Source: Chryseobacterium mucoviscidosis
Lineage (GTDB): Bacteria; Bacteroidota; Bacteroidia; Flavobacteriales; Weeksellaceae
Direction: 5' to 3'
Assembly (NCBI RefSeq): GCF_002177115.1
Contig: NZ_MVAG01000113.1
Coordinates: 62,001 to 126,000 of the forward strand
Length of the DNA stretch: 64,000 nt
Positions within the stretch are counted from its first letter, which is position 1. Each line of letters begins with the position of its first letter. Below are positions 37,142 through 46,597 of this stretch, one piece after another. Made by a program: the position numbers and the translations under genes. The notes beneath the pieces were generated by a model that saw only the letters and a program-made list of their open reading frames with translations, did not search any database and was not told where the DNA came from.

Positions 37142-37783
37142 ATGATGGAAAAAAAATCAGCTTTTTTAGACACTTTATTTCTGCTTCGAAAAGAAGAATG
37201 CATCACCATTTTCTCAGACATTCATGAAATTTCCAAAAAAGAAGAGCAGGATGCTGCAGATTATTTTCAGGCTGAATTTGAAAAAGAAAGGCTTGAATTT
37301 TTATCCGATACACTTTTCTGCGATACAGAAACAGCAGTCTGGGCTGCAAAAGTTGTCTATCACAGTGCGCAGCTTCATTTAATAAGAGAAAATACGGCTA
37401 AAGATTTAAACAAACTAATTCCGTCTTTCAAAGGGAAAAGAGATGTTTCAGGCATTCTGTCCGCAGATTTATCACTCCGGTTTTTACCACAGATTGTTTC
37501 TGCTTTACAGGTTTCAGATCCGGAAGATCCATTGGTGAAAATGCTGGAAAATATTCTGAAACAATTTCACTATTCAGCAGTAGGATTTGATCTCGATCTC
37601 GAAGACACCAACTGGGAAGAAGAATTAAAAGACAAAACTTACCGAAAATTATATCTGGAAAGAATTGTAGAAAAAAAATCCTATCAGCTTGCAGAAATTC
37701 CTTACCTCAATCAGTTGTTAATTGCTGAATTTGGACTGCATAAAGATGTATTTTGGAAAGAGCTAAAAACAACAGAAAACTAA
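37142..37783 (+). CDS. Hypothetical helical protein, 213 aa
   Basis: Helical and acidic, no signal or membrane segment (KKEEQDAADYFQAEFEKERLEFLSDTLF; LVKMLENILKQFHYSAVGFDLDLEDTNWEEEL). Not recognised with confidence. It lies upstream of the MoxR gene on the same strand, but 774 bp of repeats intervene, so membership in that operon is only possible. Confidence 0.6.
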   Translation: MMEKKSAFLDTLFLLRKEECITIFSDIHEISKKEEQDAADYFQAEFEKERLEFLSDTLFCDTETAVWAAKVVYHSAQLHLIRENTAKDLNKLIPSFKGKRDVSGILSADLSLRFLPQIVSALQVSDPEDPLVKMLENILKQFHYSAVGFDLDLEDTNWEEELKDKTYRKLYLERIVEKKSYQLAEIPYLNQLLIAEFGLHKDVFWKELKTTEN

Positions 37784-38557
37784 CCTTTTTCTTCTTTGCT
37801 AAGTGAAAAGTTTATGCTGAGCTTGTCGAAGTACCTTTGCGAACTTAAAAACAGTTAATAGTTAAAAGAAACTTTGTGGTCTTTGCGTTCAAAACCTAAA
37901 ATCACGCAAAAATTAAACAATTAAGAATAAGTAAGAAGTTAAGACGAATTAAGAATTTGCAAGCAAATTAAAGGCAAGCTTAAGAAATTTATTTCTCTTA
38001 ACTAATCTTAAACCCTTAATAAATCTTAATGATTAAAATATATAGAAAGTAAATAAAAACTTTGTCTTCTTTGCTAAGTGAAAAGTTTATGCTGAGCTTG
38101 TCGAAGTACCTTTGCGAACTTAAAAACAGTTAATAGTTAAAAGAAACTTTGTGGTCTTTGCGTTCAAAACCTAAAATCACGCAAAAATTAAACAATTAAG
38201 AATAGGTAAGAAATTAAGACGAATTAAGAATTCGCAAGCAAATTAAAGGCAAGCTTAAGAAATTTATTTCTCTTAACTAATCTTAAACCCTTAATCAATC
38301 TTAATGGTTAAAATATATAGAAAGTAAATAAAAACTTTGTGGACTTTGTGTTAAAAAAACAGTTCAAAAAAACAATAATTTTCGTCAAAAAAGAAAAATA
38401 ACAATAAATTTAGACCTTTGCTTGCTTTGTTAAATGAAATGCCTTTGCGAACTTAAAAACAGTTAGTAGTTAAAAGAAACTTTGCTGACTTTGCGTTAAA
38501 AAAACAGTTCAAAAAAAATAATAATTTCCATCAAGAAAAATTATAACATAAAAACAA
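37784..38557. repeat. Composite R1-R2 tandem repeats upstream of the MoxR operon
   Basis: Two nearly identical composites with a 275-bp period (about 37791-38065 and 38066-38340), each an R1 (with TATGCTGAGCTTGTCGAAG) followed by an R2 hairpin. A further R1 copy (about 38415-38505) precedes the ATG. It has the same architecture as the block upstream of uxaB. No gene. Confidence 0.8.
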
Positions 38558-39691
38558 ATGACTCAAAATATAGAAAAATTAAACACCGTTCTTAACCACG
38601 TTAAAGACACATTTGTCGGAAAAAATGATGTCGTCGATTTATTGGGAATCTGTCTTCTGGCAAGAGAAAACGCCTTTTTGTACGGACCTCCCGGAACCGC
38701 AAAATCTGCCATTGTAAGGACGTTGGCAAAAACCGTGAAAGACGGAAAAAACTTCGAATATTTATTAACCCGTTTTACCGAACCGAACGAAATTTTCGGT
38801 CCTTTTGATATCAGAAAATTAAAAGAAGGAGAATTATTAACCAACACCGAAGGAATGATGCCCGAAGCATCCATGGTTTTTCTGGATGAGATTTTCAATG
38901 CCAATTCAGCCATTCTGAATTCCCTTTTGATGGCTTTAAATGAAAAGATTTTTAAAAGAGGAAAAGAAACCAAACACCTTCCTGCACTCATGTTCGTGGG
39001 AGCGAGTAACGTTCTTCCCGAAGACGAAGCATTGAACGCGTTATTCGACCGTTTTCTGATCAGAATTAATGTAGATTATGTACATCCTGATCTCCTTCAT
39101 CAGGTGCTTTTAGCAGGAAGAAAACTGGAAAATAATACCGAAACAGAAACTCCCGAAATTCTTTCCCACGAAATAAAAGAACTTCAGAATTTGTGTAAAA
39201 CAGTTGATTTAAGACCCATTTACGAAGTCTATTTAAACACGATCATCAGTCTCCGAAATACAGGAATTGCCATCTCCGACCGTAGAGCCGTAAAATTGCA
39301 GAACCTTATCGCAGCAAGTGCTTTAATTTGTGGCAGAAACGAAGCCATTTTATCAGATTTATGGGTGCTGAAACATATTTGGGACACCGAAGAACAGATC
39401 GAAATTTTAGAAGGAATCATCAACAGAACGATTGAAAAAGATGAACATCCGAAATCTCATCCGCAGGCGTTGCAAAACAAAACCCCGAATCCGGAAGAAG
39501 TGATGAAAGATGTAAAAATCTTAGTCGAAAAATGGAATCAGGCATCTTTGAGTTTTGAAGAGCAGAATGTCATTAAAGATAAACTGAGATACCTTCAGAC
39601 GCGATGCGAATGGATCCGAAATCCTGAGCAGAAACAGTACATTCAACAGGAAATTGAAAATCTATGGCAAAAGATTCTTCAAACGGTTTAA
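38558..39691 (+). CDS. MoxR-type AAA+ ATPase of a MoxR-vWA-beta-propeller (bpX) ternary system
   Basis: 377 aa. Walker A GPPGTAKS (43-50), Walker B MVFLDEIF (106-113), sensor-1-like FVGASNVLP and arginine-finger LFDRFLIRI follow the MoxR/RavA pattern, with a C-terminal helical extension. In these systems the ATPase acts on a vWA partner. Four genes follow with overlaps of 28, 10, 11 and 8 bp, so this is one tightly coupled operon. NTP-dependent systems of this kind have been proposed from genome analysis to act in biological conflict. Confidence 0.9.
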   Translation: MTQNIEKLNTVLNHVKDTFVGKNDVVDLLGICLLARENAFLYGPPGTAKSAIVRTLAKTVKDGKNFEYLLTRFTEPNEIFGPFDIRKLKEGELLTNTEGMMPEASMVFLDEIFNANSAILNSLLMALNEKIFKRGKETKHLPALMFVGASNVLPEDEALNALFDRFLIRINVDYVHPDLLHQVLLAGRKLENNTETETPEILSHEIKELQNLCKTVDLRPIYEVYLNTIISLRNTGIAISDRRAVKLQNLIAASALICGRNEAILSDLWVLKHIWDTEEQIEILEGIINRTIEKDEHPKSHPQALQNKTPNPEEVMKDVKILVEKWNQASLSFEEQNVIKDKLRYLQTRCEWIRNPEQKQYIQQEIENLWQKILQTV

Positions 39692-40407
39692 AAGAATTCT
39701 GGGCAGAAATTCCGCGCGCAGATGAAGATGTTCTGGGCTCGATCCGTGACTGGAAAAATGTTCAGATCGCTTTGGAAGAAGATGTGGTCTGGCTGAAAGG
39801 TTTTACCGATGAACAGGCAGTTTCCTCTGAAATTCAACAGTTGCCGAATTTTCTGCTGTACGAATTAAGAGACGGACTTTTATTCCGGAAAGACGCTTTG
39901 GTTCCCAGCAAAAAAATGAGAACGGCTTTACTGTGGACTCCCATTGATAAAGCTTTGCGATTAACTTTTCCTTCATTCAATAATAATTTTTTCGGAATTG
40001 ACGGAAAAATTGAAATTAAACTGAAACCGAGCGAAGAAGAGCATCCTGCAACAGCATTGTTATGCTCGATGAAAGAAATCAGGGAAATCATAATTGCGCT
40101 GCCGAAATTTAAACTGGAGAAAATCGATTGGATGGTGATTAATGACAATGCCTTATTTATAGGAAGACCTTTATTAAGTTTTCCGGGAAAAACATTTTGG
40201 TCTCAAGACGGTCATCTTTTACCGACAGGTTACGATTTTGAATTTAAAAACATGAGCTCTTTATTACAGAGAAAATATAACGCAGGTCGCGATCAGTGGC
40301 TTTTATGGAACGAAAACGGAAATGTTCTATACTTAAATAAAGAAGATTTCCGCAAATTATCCGTAAGCTCGTTCCGACTGACTGAAAAATCACAGGAATG
40401 GATATAA
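39664..40407 (+). CDS. bpX-system accessory protein, 247 aa
   Basis: Starts inside the end of the MoxR gene (28-bp overlap). Soluble, mixed alpha/beta (FLLYELRDGLLFRKDALVPSKKM; MVINDNALFIGRPLLSFPGKTFW; DQWLLWNENGNVLYLNKEDF). I take it for one of the bpX accessory families that occur only beside MoxR-vWA genes; I cannot say which numbered family from sequence alone. No catalytic motif. Confidence 0.7.
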   Translation: MAKDSSNGLKEFWAEIPRADEDVLGSIRDWKNVQIALEEDVVWLKGFTDEQAVSSEIQQLPNFLLYELRDGLLFRKDALVPSKKMRTALLWTPIDKALRLTFPSFNNNFFGIDGKIEIKLKPSEEEHPATALLCSMKEIREIIIALPKFKLEKIDWMVINDNALFIGRPLLSFPGKTFWSQDGHLLPTGYDFEFKNMSSLLQRKYNAGRDQWLLWNENGNVLYLNKEDFRKLSVSSFRLTEKSQEWI

Positions 40408-42791
40408 AAGATTATTTTCAATCATATGAAAATTATTTTTGGGAGTGGACAACTGATGAAGATGTTCCCGACGATACTGGATATAATGAGCATAACCTTA
40501 TTTCTATACCTGAAATCGGAGCAATTGTTTACAGACCATATTTAATCGATGTTTTAAAAGAATTAAGTCTTACAGGGTTACCTCTTTTAAGTCCCCTTTT
40601 ATTGGTTCTGTATGCTACAAATGATGGATATACAGATCTAAACATAATTAAAAAAGAAATAAAAAAACATCCCTTGGTAATGCAAAAATATGTTGGAGAT
40701 TGGATAAATCCGGCATTTCAATTTTTAGAAACATTGAAGTCTTTACCAGGAAATTATAAGAAAGGAAGAAATAGAATACTGCTTTTACAGACTATATTTA
40801 CAAATGAATTTAATGCAATTTCCGTAAGTCGATCAGAATATATAATAAATAGATTTTTAAGACGTCCACAAAGCATTGCCGATTCTGCAAAAAAAATAAA
40901 AATTAGTGTTGGAGAATTTTCCAAAGATGTAAGGGTTTTAGCTAATTTGAATAATAAATTTCCAACTACAGAATCCATCATCAATGCCATGAAAGGTTTC
41001 ACAGATATTTCGGAATTGGAAGATGAAGTGGTGGAAGAAGAAACCACCGTTGAAACCGATAAAGATTTTATTCAGGAACTCATTGAAGAGCCGAAAACGT
41101 TTCAGGTCGGAAGTCTGATTAAAAGGATCTGGAGCGGTCTGAAAATTCCGATGCGTCATCTTTCGCCCGGAGAACAGCCGATTGGAGGAATCTCGGATAT
41201 GACGAATAAAGGCGAACTTCACAGAATGCTTTTGTCTGAATTTGCGAATGAAGATGATATTTTCATGAACCGTGTTGCGAACAATGAAGCGTTGTTTATC
41301 CAAAGAGAAATTCCGCCCGAAGAAAATATTTTTGAAAGGATTATTTTAATTGATACTTCCCTGAAAAACTGGGGAACGCCGAAAGTTTTGGCATTTGCAT
41401 CGGCAATTGCAGTCATCAAACATCCGAAAGCACATTCAGAATGCAAAGTTTTTGCATTGGGACAGAATATCATCCCGATTTCTCTGGATAAAGTGGATGA
41501 AGTGGTGGAAAACCTCAATCATGTAAGTCCGGTTCTGGAAGTTTCAGGAGCACTTGAAAAGTTTTTTAATGAAGAACATAAAGAAAAAGATCTGGAAGTT
41601 TTTTTCATCACGAATCAGGAAAACTTAAGCCATCAAAATCTTCAGAAAATCATTCAAGAAAACAGAGACCGCCTGAAATTTTTGGTGACGACTTCTGCAA
41701 ACGGTGAGCTGAACTTTTACAAATATCATAAAGGAACAAGAAAGCACATCCAGAAAATTATGCTTCCGTTGCAGGAACTGTGGGCAAACCCGCCGGAAAG
41801 AAGACAGAGAAGGGAAAGTAAATTTTCAGGGAACGGCAAAAAAGCAAATGTGCCTTTCAATTATCCGATTTTATTTCCTGCACCAATCAACAAAATAGCA
41901 ACCTTTCTCTATGAAGGGGAATTTTTTATTTTAAGCAATAAAAAACAGTTGCTGAGAACCTATCTTTCAGACAATTATTACAACCGGAATTATTATGACA
42001 CTTATAAAACGCATCATGGGTGCGAAGTTTTAATTGATGATATTTCTGTAAAGCCAAAAGGTCAGTTTGCGTTTGCAAAAAATAAGCAGGGAGACTTTAT
42101 TTTATGCCAGTATCAACCCGATAAAAAGCTGATTTCCAAATTAAATTTAAGCACTAAAGAATATTCTGAGCTGAATTTGACAGGACATAATATACAACAT
42201 TGGTATAAACTTGTTTATTTTAACAGAGATTTTTATTTGTTGGAGGAAAGAAATCCAAATGTTTACAAAATTAATCTGGAAGGAACTATATCTATTGAAA
42301 GTAAAAATGATGTTTATCAGGCTGAGAAAAATAGTATAAAAGTCTATGCAGAACTAAATAAACTAAATCACAGTGGACTAAAAATTCTGAATAATTTCCA
42401 CAATATCGGAATTAATACAGAAAAAAAGCTCGTCATTTCAAATAACGAATTGAATAAGTATAATGAAGATTCCATCACGTTTTACAGAAATCATTATCCG
42501 CTGGAAATCTGTGCGGAGCAGAATAAAAACAAATTTACCTTTTCAGACGGAAGTGAAATTATTACAGACAATCGAGGAATACTGACTTTTAAAAGCAGCA
42601 ATAAAAATATCCCCGAATTTTATATTCCTTCCACAGAATATGGAGATCTGGCTTTGGCAACCAACACGGAATTCGGTGGCTCAGAATATTATCTGCCACA
42701 GAATACACTGTTGAAAGTAAGAACAATGGAAGAAATGTATGTTGAATATATGGAACGGTTTATAGATCAAATTTGGGAATATGGAACTTAG
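40398..42791 (+). CDS. vWA plus beta-propeller protein of the bpX system
   Basis: 797 aa. The N-terminal third is helical. A vWA-like domain begins near residue 312 (IILIDTSLKNWGTPKVLAFASAIAVI; MIDAS DxSxx is partly altered). From about 490 to the end, repeated beta-sheet blades (for example FYEGEFFILSN-like strands, GDFILCQYQP, DFYLLEERNPNVYKINL) look like a propeller. The overlap with both neighbours fits a fixed complex. The probable role is to sense or present a target for the MoxR ATPase. Confidence 0.75.
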   Translation: MDIKDYFQSYENYFWEWTTDEDVPDDTGYNEHNLISIPEIGAIVYRPYLIDVLKELSLTGLPLLSPLLLVLYATNDGYTDLNIIKKEIKKHPLVMQKYVGDWINPAFQFLETLKSLPGNYKKGRNRILLLQTIFTNEFNAISVSRSEYIINRFLRRPQSIADSAKKIKISVGEFSKDVRVLANLNNKFPTTESIINAMKGFTDISELEDEVVEEETTVETDKDFIQELIEEPKTFQVGSLIKRIWSGLKIPMRHLSPGEQPIGGISDMTNKGELHRMLLSEFANEDDIFMNRVANNEALFIQREIPPEENIFERIILIDTSLKNWGTPKVLAFASAIAVIKHPKAHSECKVFALGQNIIPISLDKVDEVVENLNHVSPVLEVSGALEKFFNEEHKEKDLEVFFITNQENLSHQNLQKIIQENRDRLKFLVTTSANGELNFYKYHKGTRKHIQKIMLPLQELWANPPERRQRRESKFSGNGKKANVPFNYPILFPAPINKIATFLYEGEFFILSNKKQLLRTYLSDNYYNRNYYDTYKTHHGCEVLIDDISVKPKGQFAFAKNKQGDFILCQYQPDKKLISKLNLSTKEYSELNLTGHNIQHWYKLVYFNRDFYLLEERNPNVYKINLEGTISIESKNDVYQAEKNSIKVYAELNKLNHSGLKILNNFHNIGINTEKKLVISNNELNKYNEDSITFYRNHYPLEICAEQNKNKFTFSDGSEIITDNRGILTFKSSNKNIPEFYIPSTEYGDLALATNTEFGGSEYYLPQNTLLKVRTMEEMYVEYMERFIDQIWEYGT

Positions 42792-44478
42792 AATTAAACC
42801 CTTTCCGAAAAATAACTACCCCAAAAAAGGACTTTTAATCAAAGGTTCTTCACCGCTCGTATGGCTTTATGAGATGGAAATATTAGGAATAGATTTACAT
42901 GATGTTCAGTCGTTCCCGATTCCTTCCACAGAACCGAATATTTTATACGGATGTTTTTTGGTATTTAAAAATGTGGCTCCCAATGAAATCGGCAGAAATT
43001 CTTACTTTCAATGCGTCGACAATAGATTTTTTATTCCGGAAAATACGGTCTTTTATCCGAAAGTAAATCCTGAAGAGTGGCAGAATATCGATGCGGAATA
43101 TCTCATCATGCATCCTGAATTTGGTCTGGTTAAATTAAATGAAGAAATCGACTGGATTTCCATTATTCAGAATCCGGAAATCTCGGAAGATAAAGTAAGA
43201 AAACCCTCGAAAGGAGTACAGATTCCTCAGAAAATCGAAAGTTTTACCGTTGAAATGGACGATGAAAAAGTTCTGGAATCTCTCGAAAAGCCGCAAACCG
43301 AAGAAGAGTGGATGAAAAATCTTCCGTTTGACATGAAAAAGGTAATGGCGGGAAATAAAAAGGAAATCGAAAAATATTTAGAATATATCGAAAAATATCC
43401 CGACAGAGCAGTAGAACTCGGCGTTCCGTTGGATATTATGGGAACTTCGAGAGGTGATGGTTTCGGGATTTTTAAATTTAAAAATTCATGGCTCGAAAAA
43501 CTCTTTGGTAAAAAAGAGGAAGACAATTTGGATGGAAAATCTTCCGGTAGAAATTACCGTTGGATATTCTGGGTTGTCCTTTTAATGATCGGATTAGCCC
43601 GGATTTTTATGAATCTTAATAAAGATGGAGCGAAAGAATCTCAATCCATTTCTTCAGGTAAAGTCCAGACTCGGGATAAAACAATGATGGCTCCTGTAGT
43701 GGCGTACAAATCAGGAGTTACCGATATTGATATGAAGATCGACTCCATGTACGGAAAAAAGCGGAGAGAACTGATGAAAGAACATATGAGTGCCTCTCTA
43801 AGCATGAGCAAACCGGGTGAAAAAAGTTATCAGGAATATCTCAAAAACGGTGGAAGACCGCTTGATAAAATTCAGAATGATATTTTTAAGCTGAATGACA
43901 AAACAGATGCGGCAACCGATTCATTAAAAAGAGTATACCGAAAGAAAATTGTAAAATATCTAGCTCAGAATGAAGGGAAAATCAGAGAGAAAATTAAAGA
44001 TTCCATTCAGAAATCAGGTTCAGGGAAACCTGCCGATGAAGGAGTTGTAAAAACCATTATGAAAAAGAAAGCCATTTTGGTGGAAGATTCATTGGGAAGG
44101 CTGTACGGAACGAAAGAATTTCCACAGTCTCCGCCTGCTATTTCGACATTGAACGCTGAAAAAAGTAATCCGGAAGAAAAAAGCACCTCTTTTACAGAAA
44201 TTTTCTGGCTGATTGTTGCGATGACAGGAGCGGTAGGACTGTATTCTTTCTTCGTTAAAAGAAAATCGCTGAATGTAGGCGGAGATAATGTTCCGGCGGG
44301 AACCAAGATTTTCCTAATGATTATTCTGATTACCATGTTGGCGTATATTTTCTATCCGCTGATCGAAATGTTCGGGTACAACTGGTTTGTATGGATTCTT
44401 ATTATCGGCATTGTATTACTTCTTTACCGTCTTTTCAGCGAAGATGAAACCATTTTAAAATCTGATAAGGATGAATAG
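42781..44478 (+). CDS. bpX-system membrane protein, 565 aa
   Basis: The N-terminal 240 residues are soluble. Then one transmembrane helix (WIFWVVLLMIGLARIFM, about 261-277), a charged helical region of about 190 residues (KKIVKYLAQNEGKIREKIKDSIQKS) and a cluster of three hydrophobic helices near the C-terminus (TEIFWLIVAMTGAVGLYSFF; FLMIILITMLAYIFYPL; WFVWILIIGIVLLLY). It anchors the system in the inner membrane. The first part resembles the bpX accessory domain of this operon type; exact family uncertain. Confidence 0.7.
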   Translation: MELRIKPFPKNNYPKKGLLIKGSSPLVWLYEMEILGIDLHDVQSFPIPSTEPNILYGCFLVFKNVAPNEIGRNSYFQCVDNRFFIPENTVFYPKVNPEEWQNIDAEYLIMHPEFGLVKLNEEIDWISIIQNPEISEDKVRKPSKGVQIPQKIESFTVEMDDEKVLESLEKPQTEEEWMKNLPFDMKKVMAGNKKEIEKYLEYIEKYPDRAVELGVPLDIMGTSRGDGFGIFKFKNSWLEKLFGKKEEDNLDGKSSGRNYRWIFWVVLLMIGLARIFMNLNKDGAKESQSISSGKVQTRDKTMMAPVVAYKSGVTDIDMKIDSMYGKKRRELMKEHMSASLSMSKPGEKSYQEYLKNGGRPLDKIQNDIFKLNDKTDAATDSLKRVYRKKIVKYLAQNEGKIREKIKDSIQKSGSGKPADEGVVKTIMKKKAILVEDSLGRLYGTKEFPQSPPAISTLNAEKSNPEEKSTSFTEIFWLIVAMTGAVGLYSFFVKRKSLNVGGDNVPAGTKIFLMIILITMLAYIFYPLIEMFGYNWFVWILIIGIVLLLYRLFSEDETILKSDKDE

Positions 44479-45490
44479 ACAGAAATTTACAGACAAATTT
44501 ATGGCGGCATTTTTCATTCTCGCCATCATCAAAATAATCGGAATTCTGGCGCAGCTTTTCCATCAGAGTTTTTGGAGTGTGGTGGGAACTTTGGTGATTT
44601 TTGCCATTGTTGCGTTCATCATTTTTGTGGTACTCATGCAGTTGGAAAAAAAGGAAAAAGAAAACAACTCTTCGGGAAAAGGCAGAAACGGAGGGGGAAA
44701 TTTTTATCTGGAAGCATCCCTTTTCGATAAGATCAGGAATAAATACGAAGAACTGGCTCAGAAATACATCAGCGAAAAAGATTATAAAAGAGCGGCAAAA
44801 GTATACATGAACTTGATGAAAGATTACTATCGCGGAGCAAAAACACTGGAAGACGGAGGTTTATACAATGAAGCCGCAGTAATTTATCTTAAAAAACTGA
44901 AGAATAAATCGGAAGCCGCAAACTGCTACGAAAAAGCAAAGCAGTATAAAAAAGCAATCGATTTGTACAAAGAACTCGAGCAGAAAGAAAAAGTAGGTGA
45001 TCTCTACAGGAAAATGAATGATGCCAAAAATGCCAATATCTATTATCAGATGGTGGTGGACGATTATGTAAACAACAGTCAGATGGTAAAAGGTTCTTTA
45101 ATTTACCGTAAAAAAATGGAATTGCCCGAAGAAGCACAGAAAATTCTGCTGAAAGGCTGGGAAGAAGACCGTGATGCGTTCAATTGTCTCAATAATTATT
45201 TTGCCAATATTTTTGATGTGAAAAAACTCGATCAGCAGATTCAGGAACTTTATCAGAAAACACCTTCGGAGAAGAAGATTACTTATCTTGAAGCCATGAA
45301 GCATGAATTTAAAAAAGATCCGAAACTTCAATCGACAACAAGAAATATTGCCTATGAAATCATCGCCGAAAAATTAGCAACCCGCTCAGAAATAGTGAAT
45401 GAACTGAAGTATTTCAATCCGGATGATGAAGTGATTTTGAAAGATATTTCCAGGTATAAGACGGGAAGGAACAAGATATTCAGGAATTGA
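44471..45490 (+). CDS. Membrane-anchored TPR protein, last gene of the bpX operon
   Basis: 339 aa. Two N-terminal hydrophobic helices (about 10-28 and 34-55), a polar glycine-rich linker (SSGKGRNGGGN), then TPR-like repeats (ISEKDYKRAAKVYMNLMKDY; NEAAVIYLKKLKNKSEAANCYEKAKQYKKAIDLYKELEQ). Likely a scaffold facing the cytoplasm. It overlaps the previous gene by 8 bp. A palindromic repeat follows the stop. Confidence 0.75.
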   Translation: MNRQKFTDKFMAAFFILAIIKIIGILAQLFHQSFWSVVGTLVIFAIVAFIIFVVLMQLEKKEKENNSSGKGRNGGGNFYLEASLFDKIRNKYEELAQKYISEKDYKRAAKVYMNLMKDYYRGAKTLEDGGLYNEAAVIYLKKLKNKSEAANCYEKAKQYKKAIDLYKELEQKEKVGDLYRKMNDAKNANIYYQMVVDDYVNNSQMVKGSLIYRKKMELPEEAQKILLKGWEEDRDAFNCLNNYFANIFDVKKLDQQIQELYQKTPSEKKITYLEAMKHEFKKDPKLQSTTRNIAYEIIAEKLATRSEIVNELKYFNPDDEVILKDISRYKTGRNKIFRN

Positions 45491-45496
45491 TGATTC

Positions 45497-45580
45497 GTCA
45501 TTGCGAGGAGCAAGGCGACGAAGCAATCTCAAAGTAAAATGATATAATATAGATTGCTTCACTTTCAGTTCGCAATGACA
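45497..45580. repeat. Palindromic intergenic element
   Basis: GTCATTGCGAGGAG ... GCAATCT / AGATTGC ... TTCGCAATGAC forms a long imperfect hairpin right after the bpX operon; a common type of intergenic palindrome in Bacteroidota, perhaps acting as terminator. Confidence 0.75.
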
Positions 45581-45608
45581 AAATAAAAAACTTTTAAGAA
45601 AAAAAAAT

Positions 45609-45616
45609 TATCTTTG
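45609..45616 (+). promoter_or_regulatory. TAnnTTTG promoter of mini-transcript 1
   Basis: TATCTTTG followed by CAACC. A second CTTTGCAACC occurs at 46071-46080 upstream of mini-transcript 2. Confidence 0.55.
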
Positions 45617-45629
45617 CAACCATAAAATA

Positions 45630-45758
45630 ATGACAATACAAAGAGCACATATCAGTTTAAATCTATGCGATCGCCCTGTACTAAAGGGATCGTTTGGATA
45701 TGAATGGATGATATCTTATGAGGCGAAATGTGCTTGCTTTGAAAATTATTTACTGTAA
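45630..45758 (+). CDS. Short ORF (42 aa) or structured small RNA
   Basis: MTIQRAHISLNLCDRPVLKG... with three Cys, between a promoter and a strong terminator. The DNA also forms a hairpin (CGATC..CCT / AGGGATCG, about 45674-45699). The transcript of roughly 190 nt may be a regulatory RNA or leader rather than a gene. No family recognised. Confidence 0.35.
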   Translation: MTIQRAHISLNLCDRPVLKGSFGYEWMISYEAKCACFENYLL

Positions 45759-45789
45759 AATCGTAAAAATTTTATCAAAATACTGCAAA

Positions 45790-45817
45790 AACGCCTCGAC
45801 TACCGAGGCGTTTTTTG
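45790..45817 (+). terminator. Strong intrinsic terminator
   Basis: ACGCCTCG-ACTAC-CGAGGCGT followed by six T. Confidence 0.92.
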
Positions 45818-46144
45818 TGTTTTTAGAGCAGAAATTATTTAGAATGAAAAAAAATAACCATAAAAATGAAAATTATTTAATAACAAATGAACAATTAATA
45901 AGAAAATAGAGCGTGATCAGTAACCCGATGAGAGACAGTCATTTAGGTATTTAAGACATCTGCAAAGTATTGCGGACGGAAATTCTATATTCTAAAATTA
46001 GCACGTAACTGATTGATTTTCAAAATTTTAATTGAAAAATAAATTTGCGAGTTAAAAAAAATCATATTTACTTTGCAACCGAAAATTGAAAGCAACATGT
46101 TTTCAAGCCTTTCAAAAAAACATTTTTAAAACAACAAGAATAAA

Positions 46145-46282
46145 ATGAAACAATTACATAACATATCAAATTTATATTCAGGACAACGCGGTACAGAACC
46201 GATGGGGCAAAGATATGCTTGTGTTATTCTTCTTGATAGTGAATTTGTGGGAAAAAGGTGCTTATATACATGGGTCAGCTAA
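46145..46282 (+). CDS. Short ORF (45 aa) or structured small RNA
   Basis: MKQLHNISNLYSGQRGTEPM... ending LYTWVS, 65 bp after a CTTTGCAACC promoter-like element and just before a terminator. Same layout as 45630-45758, but the peptides are unrelated. It may be a leader of the tRNA array that begins 63 bp later. Confidence 0.35.
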   Translation: MKQLHNISNLYSGQRGTEPMGQRYACVILLDSEFVGKRCLYTWVS

Positions 46283-46305
46283 TGAACTGACACGTCCAGA
46301 AATAT

Positions 46306-46337
46306 AAAGCGCCTCCCGAAAAGAGGCGCTTTTTTTA
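46306..46337 (+). terminator. Strong intrinsic terminator
   Basis: AGCGCCTC-CCGAAAA-GAGGCGCT plus a T run, immediately upstream of the first tRNA of the array. Confidence 0.92.
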
Positions 46338-46345
46338 TGGTATAT

Positions 46346-46418
46346 GGTTTCTCTAGCTTATTTGGTAAAGCGTCGGTTTGTGGCACCGGAGAACAGGGTT
46401 CGATCCCCGGAGATACCC
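46346..46418 (+). tRNA. tRNA-His(GUG)-like
   Basis: Anticodon stem TCGGT/ACCGG with loop TTGTGGC (GUG); D-stem GCTT/AAGC. Acceptor GGTTTCT/AGATACC has an internal T-T mismatch. The T-stem has an A-G mismatch and spacing is one base off, so charging is doubtful. Confidence 0.65.
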
Positions 46419-46419
46419 C

Positions 46420-46517
46420 AAAAATGTGAATAGTTAATAGTGAATTTTACTTCGTAAGTGAATTTAAAAATTGACGAGCAAGACGAATTGACAATTAACA
46501 ATTCAGAACATAAAAAC
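46420..46517. repeat. Hairpin spacer, GTGAATAGT type
   Basis: GTGAATAGTTAATAGTGAAT... and ...TTGACAATTAACAATTCA are inverted. The same spacer recurs at about 46972-47062, 47145-47232, 48005-48080 and 48164-48247. Confidence 0.75.
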
Positions 46518-46591
46518 AATCTCATGGCTCAATTGGATAGAGCGTTGGTCTACGAAACCAAAGGTTGAAGGTTCGAGTCCTTCTGGGATTA
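46518..46591 (+). tRNA. tRNA-Arg(ACG)
   Basis: Acceptor AATCTCA/TGGGATT, D-stem GCTC/GAGC, anticodon stem TTGGT/ACCAA with loop CTACGAA, T-stem GAAGG/CCTTC, discriminator A. Canonical. Confidence 0.9.
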
Positions 46592-46597
46592 CAAAAA

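Noticed and set aside
37142..37783. Sixth member of the bpX operon
   Set aside because: 774 bp of repeats separate it from the MoxR gene and I could not match it to a bpX family with confidence.
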